From the NCBI GenBank assembly GCA_002722565.1, contig PBMG01000013.1, forward strand, positions 1 to 64,000: a DNA stretch of 64,000 bases. Direction: 5' to 3'. Under the pieces are notes generated by a model that saw nothing but the letters and a program-made list of their open reading frames with translations, was not told the origin of the DNA and made no database searches. How positions within the stretch are numbered: position 1 is the first letter of the stretch; every line of letters starts with the position of its first letter. Positions 1 to 7,290 of this stretch are shown here, piece by piece. Both the position numbers and the translations under genes were made by a program. The stretch comes from Acidimicrobiaceae bacterium. Lineage in GTDB: Bacteria; Actinomycetota; Acidimicrobiia; Acidimicrobiales; Poriferisodalaceae.

Positions 1-144
1 TCCGGTGCTGTTTTTGCTTGGACAGATTCGGTTGATGCAATGAATGCCTCTCGAGCTGGCATTATGGCTGATCCGCAGATGCAGCAGATCATGGCCAAGA
101 ACGGCAGTTATCCAGTCGGTCGAGTGATCATGAGGGTTCTCTAA
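1..144 (+). CDS. 3' end of a cut gene, possible dimeric alpha/beta-barrel protein
   Basis: The first frame is open from base 1 to a TAA at 142-144, leaving 47 residues of a protein whose start lies outside the window. The tail has a W-T-D-S segment, a helix-like stretch with MNASRAGIMAD, and ends in a beta-like GRVIMRVL. This pattern resembles the C-termini of small dimeric alpha/beta-barrel (NIPSNAP/Dabb-like) proteins, but the fragment is too short for a firm assignment. The next gene follows 23 nt downstream on the same strand, so the two may be co-transcribed. Confidence 0.55.
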   Translation, partial: SGAVFAWTDSVDAMNASRAGIMADPQMQQIMAKNGSYPVGRVIMRVL

Positions 145-167
145 GTCGGAGCGGATGGATAGCCAGC

Positions 168-965
168 ATGTTTAGCGAAGGCATGATTTCAGTTGATGAT
201 GGCGAAATTTTCTGCACTACAGAAGGACACGGACCGGCAGTGGTTCTGCTCCACGGCGGAACCCTCAATCTTCGAATGTTCGACCCGCAGGTAAGAGCGC
301 TCTCCGAGAACTATCGACTTGTCCGGATGGATCTCCGTGGGTATGGGCGATCAAGTATGCCGAGTGACAACGCCTATCGACATTGTGATGATGTCGCGGC
401 GGTGCTTGATCACCTCGAAATTTCAGCGGCTGTAGTTGGGGGAGAATCGTTCGGCGGGTCGGTCTCACTTGATTTTGCGTTTGCACACGGGGACCGGCTT
501 CGCGGGTTGATCTTTGAAGCCGCAGGGCCGATAACAGGTTGGCAATGGGTAGAAGGCTTTCCACTGGCAACCGCCTTCAAGACCGCTCGAGAACAAGGAC
601 TTCAAGTAGCGCAGGAGCTCATATTGGATTCGCCTCTGTTGGCATCAGCAATGCGACACGAAACAGTGGCTTCGGACTTGCGAGACATCGTGGAGTCTTA
701 CTCGGGTTGGCATTTCGAGAACCGAGATCCTGCGATCTGGGCAGAACCAGCGGCAATTGACAGGCTCGAAGAAATCATCACCCCTGCACTCGTAGTTATA
801 GGTGGCTTGGACGTACTTGATCTCCGACTGCAAGGCGACACCTTGGCGAAACGTCTTCCCAACGCAACTCGGCTCGATATGCCGGATTCGGGTCATGTGG
901 CGAACATGGAAGAGCCCGAAAAATTCAACGAAGCGGTCCTCGATTTCTTGCGGGGACTTGATTAG
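168..965 (+). CDS. alpha/beta hydrolase
   Basis: A 265-residue alpha/beta-hydrolase-fold protein. An oxyanion-hole motif LLHGG lies near residue 28, a nucleophile elbow G-E-S-F-G near residues 93-97, a likely acidic triad residue in GGLDVLD near residue 215, and the catalytic His in DSGHVANMEEPE near residue 242. The length and the E-P-E-x-F ending fit the common soluble hydrolase/lactonase group; the substrate cannot be read from sequence. There is no signal peptide, so it should be cytoplasmic. The start could be the ATG at 168 or a second ATG at 183; neither has a strong ribosome binding site. After it comes a 425-nt non-coding gap. Confidence 0.85.
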   Translation: MFSEGMISVDDGEIFCTTEGHGPAVVLLHGGTLNLRMFDPQVRALSENYRLVRMDLRGYGRSSMPSDNAYRHCDDVAAVLDHLEISAAVVGGESFGGSVSLDFAFAHGDRLRGLIFEAAGPITGWQWVEGFPLATAFKTAREQGLQVAQELILDSPLLASAMRHETVASDLRDIVESYSGWHFENRDPAIWAEPAAIDRLEEIITPALVVIGGLDVLDLRLQGDTLAKRLPNATRLDMPDSGHVANMEEPEKFNEAVLDFLRGLD

Positions 966-1234
966 TCAGAGAACAACCGTCGGAGGGACTCAGCGAAGCA
1001 GCTGAACCAATCTCGAACCCACACCAATAATCAGTACATGTATGTGGGGGAGTGGCGGCACACCACCGGTTCAGCGCTCGAAGCGTTACTCAACTGGATC
1101 AGTTCCCAGGGGCACCTCTGGGGCACCAGCCACTGCGTAACAACACAAAACAACCATCAACAACCAGTACTCAAAACCGCATAAAGACTGGGATAGGTCC
1201 CGTAAAGCCCATGTATTCAAGGCCCCGTTTATTT

Positions 1235-1276
1235 CTTACAAGGAGGGGGTCACAGGTTCGAGTCCTGTAGCGCCCA
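1235..1276 (+). pseudogene. tRNA-Val (anticodon TAC) 3' half, remnant or attachment site
   Basis: These 42 nt match canonical tRNA positions 32 to 73 without gaps: anticodon loop CTTACAA, 3' anticodon-stem strand GGAGG, five-base variable loop GGGTC, T-stem ACAGG, T-loop TTCGAGT, T-stem CCTGT, acceptor strand AGCGCCC and discriminator A. The next bases are CTA, not CCA. Upstream bases do not supply the CCTCC needed to close the anticodon stem, and no D-arm or 5' acceptor strand is present, so this is not a working tRNA gene. Breaks at the anticodon loop are typical of tRNA-gene attachment sites left by integrating elements. The att interpretation is inference. Confidence 0.75.
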
Positions 1277-1350
1277 CTACTCGACTGAATAAATTGAGCG
1301 AGTATTTTGATCGTTTTTTCAGTCGAGTAGCGAGTCCCGTAGCGTCCACC
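1259..1350 (+). repeat. direct repeat pair of the tRNA tail (1259-1278 and 1331-1350)
   Basis: The 20 nt covering the T-loop, T-stem and acceptor end of the tRNA-Val fragment recur 72 nt downstream with 17 of 20 positions identical. The second copy keeps GAGTCC and GTAGCG but has transitions at three sites and ends in CCACC. Two tRNA-tail copies in tandem would fit repeated integration or an att duplication. Confidence 0.6.
1277..1330. repeat. 13-bp perfect inverted repeat, 28-nt loop
   Basis: CTACTCGACTGAA at 1277-1289 is the exact reverse complement of TTCAGTCGAGTAG at 1318-1330. It begins directly after the tRNA fragment's discriminator base and ends against the second tRNA-tail copy. No U-run follows, so it does not look like an ordinary intrinsic terminator. 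It could be a recombination-site arm, a transcript-end hairpin of the former tRNA, or a small mobile repeat. Confidence 0.7.
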
Positions 1351-1390
1351 CCCCGCACGTAACAAGCCTGGTCCGCGGTAAACTAAATGA

Positions 1391-2908
1391 GTGTTTAAAG
1401 CGGTCGCTACAAGCATCGTCACCGTCGCTGTTCTTATGGGCAGTCTCCTAGCCTGCGGTGGAACAACTCAAGTTGTAGCGCCCACCCCCGAACCTGAACC
1501 CATCGTTGAAGAAACACCAGAAGACGACCATGACGACCCACGGCAATTTCTTATAAACACAATTTTGGACGTCGAACCTGGAGACGCTCCTGAGGTCATT
1601 GAGTGTGTAGTTGACCTGATGGCTGACCTATCTGGTTTCAGCTACACAGAACTCAAAGAAATGTATTTAACCCAAAGCCCGGAACTTGACCCTTATCTTG
1701 AAAGTGAAAGATTCAGCCAAGACTGTGGCGCAGATGACTTGTCAAATTATTCAGATGAGGAAAATAGATACGAGAATTCCGAGGAGAGGAGACAACGCTA
1801 CGCGAGTGAATTTGGTGAATGCACTTCTCAGGATCACGAGATGTGTTGGGAATGGAACCTAAGTGCCTTAAGAGGAACTTGCGGGCCAGACAACGACCAC
1901 GAATTCTGCTGGAGGTTCAAGACCTACCGGCCCTACATTTCGCTGACTGATGCAGAGATGGAAGCTCGCTACCAAAAGAAGATGGACGCTGACACCAAAA
2001 AGAATGCCCAAAGGTTGGTCGATCTCGGCTGGAATAAGGAACTTTCAACTCCCGCGTCATACTTCGTTACATCTGACCTAGACGAATCCGATCGCAAAAT
2101 CGTTGAAGACGGGATAAAAGCAGCTGAAGAATATTTAGGCTCCTACGGGCCAATGCGCGTCTATGTAATCGGCTCCGATGAGGCGGCTACAGCAGCCGCT
2201 ATCGAGGATTACTGCTCCTGGGCTTACGACTCAGATCTACTGCAAAGGTGTCGAGATGACCAAGGAGTGGGCATATGGGAGATAGCCCACTACAAGGGTT
2301 CCAATGCGTTCGCTCAACACTCCCACTTCCTCTCAACTCCTACTCAATCTTTCGTAATCGGAAACCCAGCACAAATTGGGCCCGCTGACGGCGCCAAAGT
2401 TGCTGCCCACGAATACGTTCACATCTACCAAAATGCCCATCAGCTCTACCCCGAAGCTGACCTATATGGCCCCGACCTAGCGTGGCCGATTTGGCTCGAG
2501 GAGGGCTCGGCAGAGTTTCTCGCCCTCTACCTCGCTGACCAAAAAGGTTGGCTGTCTTTCAGGGAACGAATGACCCAAGCGCTCGACGAGTCTCATGATT
2601 TGCGGGAGATCGTTCCGAATCTGACAATCGCCGATATCGCCGCAGACCGCGCTCGAGTCAACGCATACTGCGGCCTGTGCTTTGGAACTCTCCAATATGC
2701 AACTGGCCAGTGGGCAACCGCGTGGCTCGTTAACCGCACTTCTCTCGACGCGGTTTTCTTAGAGTTCTTCCCCCAAGTCTTCGAATTAGGTATCGAGGGT
2801 GCGTTTAATCGCGTCTTCGGTCTCAGCACGGACCAATTTATGGTCGAGTTTGAATCGTTTATGAATCTTCCCCGAAGCGAACAACTGCAAATTCTCCCAA
2901 TTCCATAG
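1391..2908 (+). CDS. lipoprotein zinc metallopeptidase-like protein (gluzincin motif)
   Basis: A 505-residue exported protein. The N-terminus is a lipoprotein signal with a hydrophobic core and lipobox LLAC (Cys22), followed by a Pro/Glu/Asp-rich linker to about residue 50. A middle region (about 60-180) carries several cysteines that could form disulfides outside the membrane. The C-terminal half has the zinc motif HEYVH (340-344) followed 27 residues later by WLEEGSAEF, the usual arrangement of a gluzincin peptidase with the third zinc ligand in E-E-G. The start is a GTG at 1391; no good ribosome binding site is visible. It sits directly after the tRNA-Val remnant. The peptidase family and substrate are not identified. 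Confidence 0.75.
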   Translation: MFKAVATSIVTVAVLMGSLLACGGTTQVVAPTPEPEPIVEETPEDDHDDPRQFLINTILDVEPGDAPEVIECVVDLMADLSGFSYTELKEMYLTQSPELDPYLESERFSQDCGADDLSNYSDEENRYENSEERRQRYASEFGECTSQDHEMCWEWNLSALRGTCGPDNDHEFCWRFKTYRPYISLTDAEMEARYQKKMDADTKKNAQRLVDLGWNKELSTPASYFVTSDLDESDRKIVEDGIKAAEEYLGSYGPMRVYVIGSDEAATAAAIEDYCSWAYDSDLLQRCRDDQGVGIWEIAHYKGSNAFAQHSHFLSTPTQSFVIGNPAQIGPADGAKVAAHEYVHIYQNAHQLYPEADLYGPDLAWPIWLEEGSAEFLALYLADQKGWLSFRERMTQALDESHDLREIVPNLTIADIAADRARVNAYCGLCFGTLQYATGQWATAWLVNRTSLDAVFLEFFPQVFELGIEGAFNRVFGLSTDQFMVEFESFMNLPRSEQLQILPIP

Positions 2909-3015
2909 CCTCACCGAGTCAACTGGACAACATCGGCCATATATCGTTACCTCGCGAGCAATCATCCGCTCGTAGTCCCACGTCCGCTCAACACCACCTG
3001 AAGGTTGGACTCATA

Positions 3016-3468
3016 ATGCTTCACCTTGATGACTTACGCCGCTTCCTTGCCGATGAAACTGGACTTGCCACAATAAGTACGGTCCAACAAGACGGTCGAG
3101 TCCTTTCCAGCATCGCGAACTGCGCAATAATCCCCAATCCCCTAACAGGCGACGAGTGTGTCGCGTTGGTTTCTATGGGAACAGCTGCCCGTTTGAAACA
3201 TGTTAGGCGCGGGTCCGAAGTCACCATCTCTGTTCGAAGGGGTTGGAATTGGATAGCTGCAACCGGAGCCGCTGACCTAGTCGGACCAGAAGACAACGTT
3301 GAGTCCGTAGACCCAGAAGCTTTGAGGCTCCTACTTCGCGATATTTACCAGGCAGCGGGTGGAATGCACGATGATTTCGATGCATACGACGCCGAAATGC
3401 TGAGGAGTCGAAGGGCAGCGGTTCTTGTAACTCCGACTCGCATCATAGGGAATCTCCCAACAGCCTGA
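3016..3468 (+). CDS. PPOX-fold oxidoreductase, probably F420- or flavin-dependent
   Basis: A 150-residue protein of the pyridoxamine-5'-phosphate-oxidase-like split-barrel family. It opens with LRRFLADETGLATISTV, the typical first helix and strand, and continues with the cofactor-pocket strands RLKHVRRGSEVTISV and WNWIAATGAADL. Length and order match the actinobacterial class of probable F420-dependent PPOX enzymes. The substrate is unknown. It is cytoplasmic, with no signal peptide. The next gene is 146 nt away on the same strand. Confidence 0.8.
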   Translation: MLHLDDLRRFLADETGLATISTVQQDGRVLSSIANCAIIPNPLTGDECVALVSMGTAARLKHVRRGSEVTISVRRGWNWIAATGAADLVGPEDNVESVDPEALRLLLRDIYQAAGGMHDDFDAYDAEMLRSRRAAVLVTPTRIIGNLPTA

Positions 3469-3614
3469 TCGCCCCAGGCGTTTAACAGCATCATCGCAGA
3501 ACCAAACCCAGTGGATGTTTCGCTCTCCAGTGGAATCCCGAGGTTAAGTTGAGTGCACGGCGCAGAACCCTCATATCCTGCCCTCTGAAGTCCACGACCA
3601 AAGGCCACCTTCTT

Positions 3615-4007
3615 ATGAGCAAGAGCTATTTCGTACAGATATCTACTGATCCAGCAGTCGATCCGCGCAAATGCGTGATCGGTATCGCATGTGCCGCGCA
3701 GGCAGCCGCGGATGGCCACTCCGTCAACGTTTTCTTCGCTTCTCACGCTGTGCAGTTGTTGCAAGACCAATTCATTAGCTCCTTAGATGACAAAGTCTCC
3801 CAAGAGCCAGGTTCATGTAAATCGATGATGCAGGCGTTGGTCGAGCAAGCCGAAGGCATCTATTGCTCCACCGGCTCACAAGCTGTCGTAGGAGTTACTC
3901 CTGACAATGCTCACGAAGTACTCCTAGAGGGCCTTGAACTCAACTGGAGCGGTCCTCCGGGCGTGGTGGCCTTAAGTAGCCAAGCAGACGTAGTTCTCAC
4001 CTACTAG
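3615..4007 (+). CDS. DsrE/DsrF-like family protein
   Basis: A 130-residue small Rossmann-like protein. The first strand YFVQISTDPAVDPRKC, the AAQAAADGHSVNVFFASHAV segment and the GVVALSSQADVVLTY ending match the DsrE-like fold used in sulfur relay and related proteins. The longer frame opens at 3549, but the ATG at 3615 gives the usual DsrE-like N-terminus and is preferred. No other sulfur-oxidation genes are nearby, so a dsr role is not implied; many actinobacterial members have unknown function. Cysteines occur at C15 and C22, and near the middle in GSCKSM and IYCSTG. Confidence 0.65.
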   Translation: MSKSYFVQISTDPAVDPRKCVIGIACAAQAAADGHSVNVFFASHAVQLLQDQFISSLDDKVSQEPGSCKSMMQALVEQAEGIYCSTGSQAVVGVTPDNAHEVLLEGLELNWSGPPGVVALSSQADVVLTY

Positions 4008-4198
4008 GGAACAGCGACACCAACGACACGCTGCTAAGTCAGCAAATCCGATTCTATTTACCGGTTTCATCAGTCACGTGTTCGAGTGATTAAACGACCT
4101 TGATGCCTCAGCATCAAGGATGTGCTGACGATAGTGGTCGTGGTGCCATATCAGAACAACGTAATCTTTTGGCGTCGCGACGATTCGGATTTATAGGT

Positions 4199-5302
4199 AT
4201 GCAAATTAGAGCTGTCACTCTTAACAAGGTGGGTGAACCCGTGCAGGTGGAGACCCTTGAACTAGCGCAGCCCGTTAGCGGAGAAGTTCTAGTCGCCATG
4301 GGAGCGGCGGGGATTTGCCATAGCGATCAACATGCCATTTCAGGACATCATGGAGCGGAAATACCTTGTGTCCTCGGACATGAAGGCGCCGGCGAAGTAG
4401 TTGCCGTCGGCCCGAATGTTGAGAGGGTACGAGTTGGTGACCGAGTGGCCCTCAATTGGATTCCAAGCTGCGGAAACTGCTTCTATTGCTCCCGTAACCA
4501 AAAACATTTGTGTTCAGAGGGTCTTCAACGAATTTGGAGTGGATACCTCCAAGATGGAACCAGTCGCATCTCACGAGACGGCCAGCCAATAATGCACTAT
4601 TGCGGCATCTCCACATGGGCAGATCACATGGTCGTATCAGAAGCGAGTTGCCAACCAATCCCCGATTCTGTGCCGTTCGAAGTTGCAGCACTGATTGGGT
4701 GCGGCGTAGCGACAGGGGTGGGAGCAGCTGTGCACCGCGGTGAGCTCTCAGAAGGCGACTCAGTCGCCGTGGTCGGCGCTGGCGGCGTTGGGTTAAGCGC
4801 AATAATGGGAGCCCGAATGTCCGGAGCACAACGAATAATTGCGGTTGACCGACAGCCAGACAAAGCGCAGCTAGCTATGGATCTAGGTGCAACAGAGTTC
4901 CTAGTCGCTGACGACGGGGCAATAAACAATGTTATCGACGCCACAAACGGCGTCGGTGTCGATGTTGTCATAGAAGCAGTTGGTAATCCCGGCTTACAAG
5001 AGTCGTGGCTTCAAGCTGTCCGACGCGGAGGTACTTTGGTGTGCGTAGGGATTCCAAACGAATCCGAAGCAACTCACATCTTGACAGCTGATTTCATTCG
5101 CTCCGAGAAATCGATTAAAGGGAGCTACTACGCAGCCGCCGATTCAGCCAAAGCAATCGACGACCTATGCGTCGCCTACCTAGACGGCTATCTACCCATC
5201 GACAAATTGATTTCGAAGCGGGTACCGATTACGGAAGTCCAGCAGGGTCTCGACGCTATGCTCGCTGGAACCGAAGGACGCACCGTCATCAACTTTGATT
5301 AA
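4199..5302 (+). CDS. zinc-dependent alcohol dehydrogenase (MDR superfamily)
   Basis: A 367-residue medium-chain dehydrogenase. The catalytic zinc motif GICHSDQHAISG lies near residue 40 and GHEGAGEV follows near residue 62. A structural zinc loop has Cys in SCGNCFYCSRNQKHLC (about 88-104), and the NAD-binding motif AVVGAGGVGLSA falls near residue 190. The frame is open from 4100, but the ATG at 4199 gives the family's normal N-terminus. It resembles the class III / NDMA-dependent actinobacterial alcohol dehydrogenases and is a distant paralogue of the mscR product at 16732-17823. It ends 1 nt before the CCA end of the tRNA-Leu on the opposite strand. The natural substrate is unknown. Confidence 0.85.
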   Translation: MQIRAVTLNKVGEPVQVETLELAQPVSGEVLVAMGAAGICHSDQHAISGHHGAEIPCVLGHEGAGEVVAVGPNVERVRVGDRVALNWIPSCGNCFYCSRNQKHLCSEGLQRIWSGYLQDGTSRISRDGQPIMHYCGISTWADHMVVSEASCQPIPDSVPFEVAALIGCGVATGVGAAVHRGELSEGDSVAVVGAGGVGLSAIMGARMSGAQRIIAVDRQPDKAQLAMDLGATEFLVADDGAINNVIDATNGVGVDVVIEAVGNPGLQESWLQAVRRGGTLVCVGIPNESEATHILTADFIRSEKSIKGSYYAAADSAKAIDDLCVAYLDGYLPIDKLISKRVPITEVQQGLDAMLAGTEGRTVINFD

Positions 5303-5303
5303 C

Positions 5304-5391
5304 TGGTGTCGGAGGGGGGACTTGAACCCCCACACCCTTAACGGGCACTAGATCCTTAGTCTAGCGCGTCTGCCAATTCCGCCACTCCGAC
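5304..5391 (-). tRNA. tRNA-Leu, anticodon reads AAG
   Basis: A full class II tRNA with encoded CCA (complement of 5304-5306). The acceptor strands GTCGGAG and CTCCGAC pair fully. The D-arm region is leucine-like, the anticodon stem CTAGA/TCTAG is perfect, the long variable arm has a CCC/GGG stem, and the T-arm is GGGGG-TTCAAGT-CCCCC. The seven-base anticodon loop is CTAAGGA, so positions 34-36 are AAG with G37, as expected for a CUN-reading Leu tRNA. Adenosine at position 34 is uncommon in bacteria outside tRNA-Arg(ACG) and would need deamination to inosine to read several codons. Confidence 0.93.
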
Positions 5392-5486
5392 GCCGTTCCG
5401 AGATCCCGGAAGAAGGCCTACTCTACCAATGGGACGGGGCTTGCCAACACACGAAAAGTTGAGCTACTGACAACGACCTGAGGGGG

Positions 5487-5717
5487 TTAGGCGAGCAACA
5501 GCCCCAAGATGAGCGTCGTAAAGCCAAAGGTCACTGCTACCACCACAGTTATACGACTGAGGTTCTTTTCAGCGACTGTCGAGCCTGCTGCAGTCGCCCC
5601 GACGCTTCCTCCGAACATATCGGAGACACCGCCACCCTTGCCGCTATGCAAAAGCACAAGACCAACAAGTGAGAAGGCAGCAATTAGGTGCAGGGCACCG
5701 ACAATCCAAGTCAACAC
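5487..5717 (-). CDS. secG: protein-export membrane protein SecG
   Basis: A 76-residue membrane protein of the SecYEG translocon. It has two transmembrane segments flanking the conserved loop: LVGLVLLHSGKGGGVSDMFGG, then GSTVAEKNLSRIT before the second helix. The match to actinobacterial SecG, including S-T-V-x-E-K-N-L, is strong. The frame is open far upstream, but those residues overlap the end of the preceding gene. The GTG at 5717 places the first helix 23 residues before the LLH, exactly as in mycobacterial SecG; a GTG at 5759 is the alternative. It is last in the gap-pgk-tpiA run, its classical position. Confidence 0.9.
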   Translation of the reverse strand: MLTWIVGALHLIAAFSLVGLVLLHSGKGGGVSDMFGGSVGATAAGSTVAEKNLSRITVVVAVTFGFTTLILGLLLA

Positions 5718-5784
5718 AGGGCTGATGGTACCAGCGTCTTTGCCGGACTCCTCGAACACAATTCGAAGAGACTCACGTGGCGAC

Positions 5785-7281
5785 CTACGGTTCGATGCGT
5801 CGGGTAATCGGCGTACTTCCCTTTGAACCTGGCACCCACCCCTCCAGGATCGCCGAGAATCCCCCTGCTCCCCCGCCAGCGCGGACAATCATGGGTGACC
5901 ACTCGGGTAGTTTTCGAATAGTTCGCCCCGAGCTTGATCCAAAAACGGTTTCTTCGTCACCTGAGACGGGGATCCCTTCCTCGATCCCCATAGCGCCCCT
6001 CGCCGATAACTCTGGGTCCATCTCCAACAGCGGTTCTAGTTCTTCGTAAAATTTCTCTTTAGACCACCCGGCCGCTGAAAAAACATTCATGTGTTCCGGG
6101 GTCATGACGATCATGGCTTCACCCGGCAGTTTACGATTACCAACACACTGCAATTGTTGCGCCAAGGTTCGAACCAATGATTCCGGCGACCGAGAAATCT
6201 GATCGATGCATCCGACCGGACCGTGTCCTGCGAACAAAGTTACTGTGTTCTCATCTTTAGCGAAGCCTCGACTAACAGACAACGGAGGCCAGCCATCAGG
6301 GAGATTCTCTTCATCCTCAGCGAAACACCAACCAACCTTGGATGGTGCACCCAAAGCAGACCGGTCAATACCGCCAATACCTGGCTTCCCGCCTCCGACG
6401 TTCCGGATCACTAACTGCAGTGCTCGCCCAATAGTGGAGTTCGCCCGATTCCCTTGTCCTAAGGCATTTTTGTCAACATTCATTCCAATTCGACTTCGGA
6501 TGGGGCCGTTTACGATCACAATCGGTCCCGAAAACCACAGCGTGCACAGCAAGCCATGGATGTTGAACTGATCGGTGCAGGCCGCCTCGACAGCCGCTAG
6601 AACCACCGGCAAATACTCAGGTTTACATCCAGCCATCACAGCGTTGATCGCTACCTTTTCCACGGTGCATTCGTTCAGCACAGGAGGAACTACCGCCACG
6701 ACTTCATCTGGCCGGCGAGTCGTGCCTTCCAACATTCTGGCTACCCGCTCTTCAGTGGGTGGAACTACCGGCAGACCATCGGACCAACCTCTATCAAAGA
6801 GCGCATCGAACTCGTCTTCAAGAGTCGCTATTTCTACTCGCCGGCTCTTAAGCGTTGTGGCTCCGAATTTCAAAGCCAACGCATCCGTTAGGTTTGGGTC
6901 CACTGACAGCGATCCACAACCTGGCCGCATCTCGGACAGCCCTAAACCAAGATCGCTAACCCCTGTTAACGCCTCCCAATCAGAGCGGCTCCATCCGACT
7001 GTTCGAGCCATCTCCTTGCCATCTTGAATGAACATCAAGGTCGGTACAGTTTCAACCTCATAGTGCCAAGATATTTCAAGGTCCTCGTCATAAACTCTGC
7101 TCCCAACCGAATCTGGAAAAGCTGGGTCGTCTTGGGTGTACACAGTGACGCCAGGCCCGCGTAGAGATATTTCCTCGAGCACCGGGACTACATCTACACA
7201 AGTAGGGCAGTCCCGTTTAACAATCGCAACTAAGCCCTCCGGCAATAAAGGCCGGCCTACTTTCGAACTACTAGCAGCCAT
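5785..7281 (-). CDS. thioredoxin-fold domain fused to a large conserved domain of unknown function
   Basis: A 498-residue two-part protein. Residues about 12-110 form a thioredoxin-like domain with the redox motif CPTC (25-28) and the cis-proline segment ETVPT (76-81). A short linker with PGCGS (near 120-124) follows. Residues 150-498 begin with RGWSDGLPVVPPTEERV, a motif of a conserved uncharacterised domain related, as far as can be recalled, to UGSC-type (seleno)proteins; this domain has several conserved Cys and Gly-rich stretches. No signal peptide or membrane helix is visible, so it is likely cytoplasmic. It lies 9 nt after tpiA and before secG, so it is probably co-transcribed with glycolytic genes. 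The reaction is unknown. Confidence 0.7.
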   Translation of the reverse strand: MAASSSKVGRPLLPEGLVAIVKRDCPTCVDVVPVLEEISLRGPGVTVYTQDDPAFPDSVGSRVYDEDLEISWHYEVETVPTLMFIQDGKEMARTVGWSRSDWEALTGVSDLGLGLSEMRPGCGSLSVDPNLTDALALKFGATTLKSRRVEIATLEDEFDALFDRGWSDGLPVVPPTEERVARMLEGTTRRPDEVVAVVPPVLNECTVEKVAINAVMAGCKPEYLPVVLAAVEAACTDQFNIHGLLCTLWFSGPIVIVNGPIRSRIGMNVDKNALGQGNRANSTIGRALQLVIRNVGGGKPGIGGIDRSALGAPSKVGWCFAEDEENLPDGWPPLSVSRGFAKDENTVTLFAGHGPVGCIDQISRSPESLVRTLAQQLQCVGNRKLPGEAMIVMTPEHMNVFSAAGWSKEKFYEELEPLLEMDPELSARGAMGIEEGIPVSGDEETVFGSSSGRTIRKLPEWSPMIVRAGGGAGGFSAILEGWVPGSKGSTPITRRIEP

Positions 7282-7290
7282 GCAACGACT

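Larger units (their letters stand above)
966..1390. other. 425-nt non-coding stretch with tRNA remnant and repeats
   Basis: No convincing gene is present; short open frames here translate tRNA-like sequence. The left part contains a near-tandem GGGGCACC motif around 1109-1127. The right part holds a tRNA-Val 3' half, a 13-bp inverted repeat and a second imperfect copy of the tRNA tail, each annotated separately. No integrase gene is next to it, and the 5' half of the tRNA was not found upstream in this gap. Confidence 0.7.

Noticed and set aside
1109-1127. Tandem GGGGCACC motif considered as the start of a repeat array or CRISPR
   Set aside because: Only two copies, no spacer periodicity.
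1171-1422. Minus-strand open frame of 83 codons over the tRNA-Val fragment
   Set aside because: Its middle (R-T-R-T-C-D-P-L-L) is the antisense translation of a tRNA 3' half, a well-known spurious ORF pattern.
4008-4198. Gap before the alcohol dehydrogenase considered for a regulatory RNA; contains CACGTG and a weak ATCA/TGAT repeat
   Set aside because: The arms are short and imperfect and no known riboswitch core was recognised.
4452-4829. 125-codon minus-strand frame inside the alcohol dehydrogenase
   Set aside because: Shadow of a strongly conserved MDR gene; no family motif in the antisense product.
5392-5486. Gap after secG checked for a terminator
   Set aside because: No stable GC-rich hairpin followed by a T-run was seen on the minus strand.
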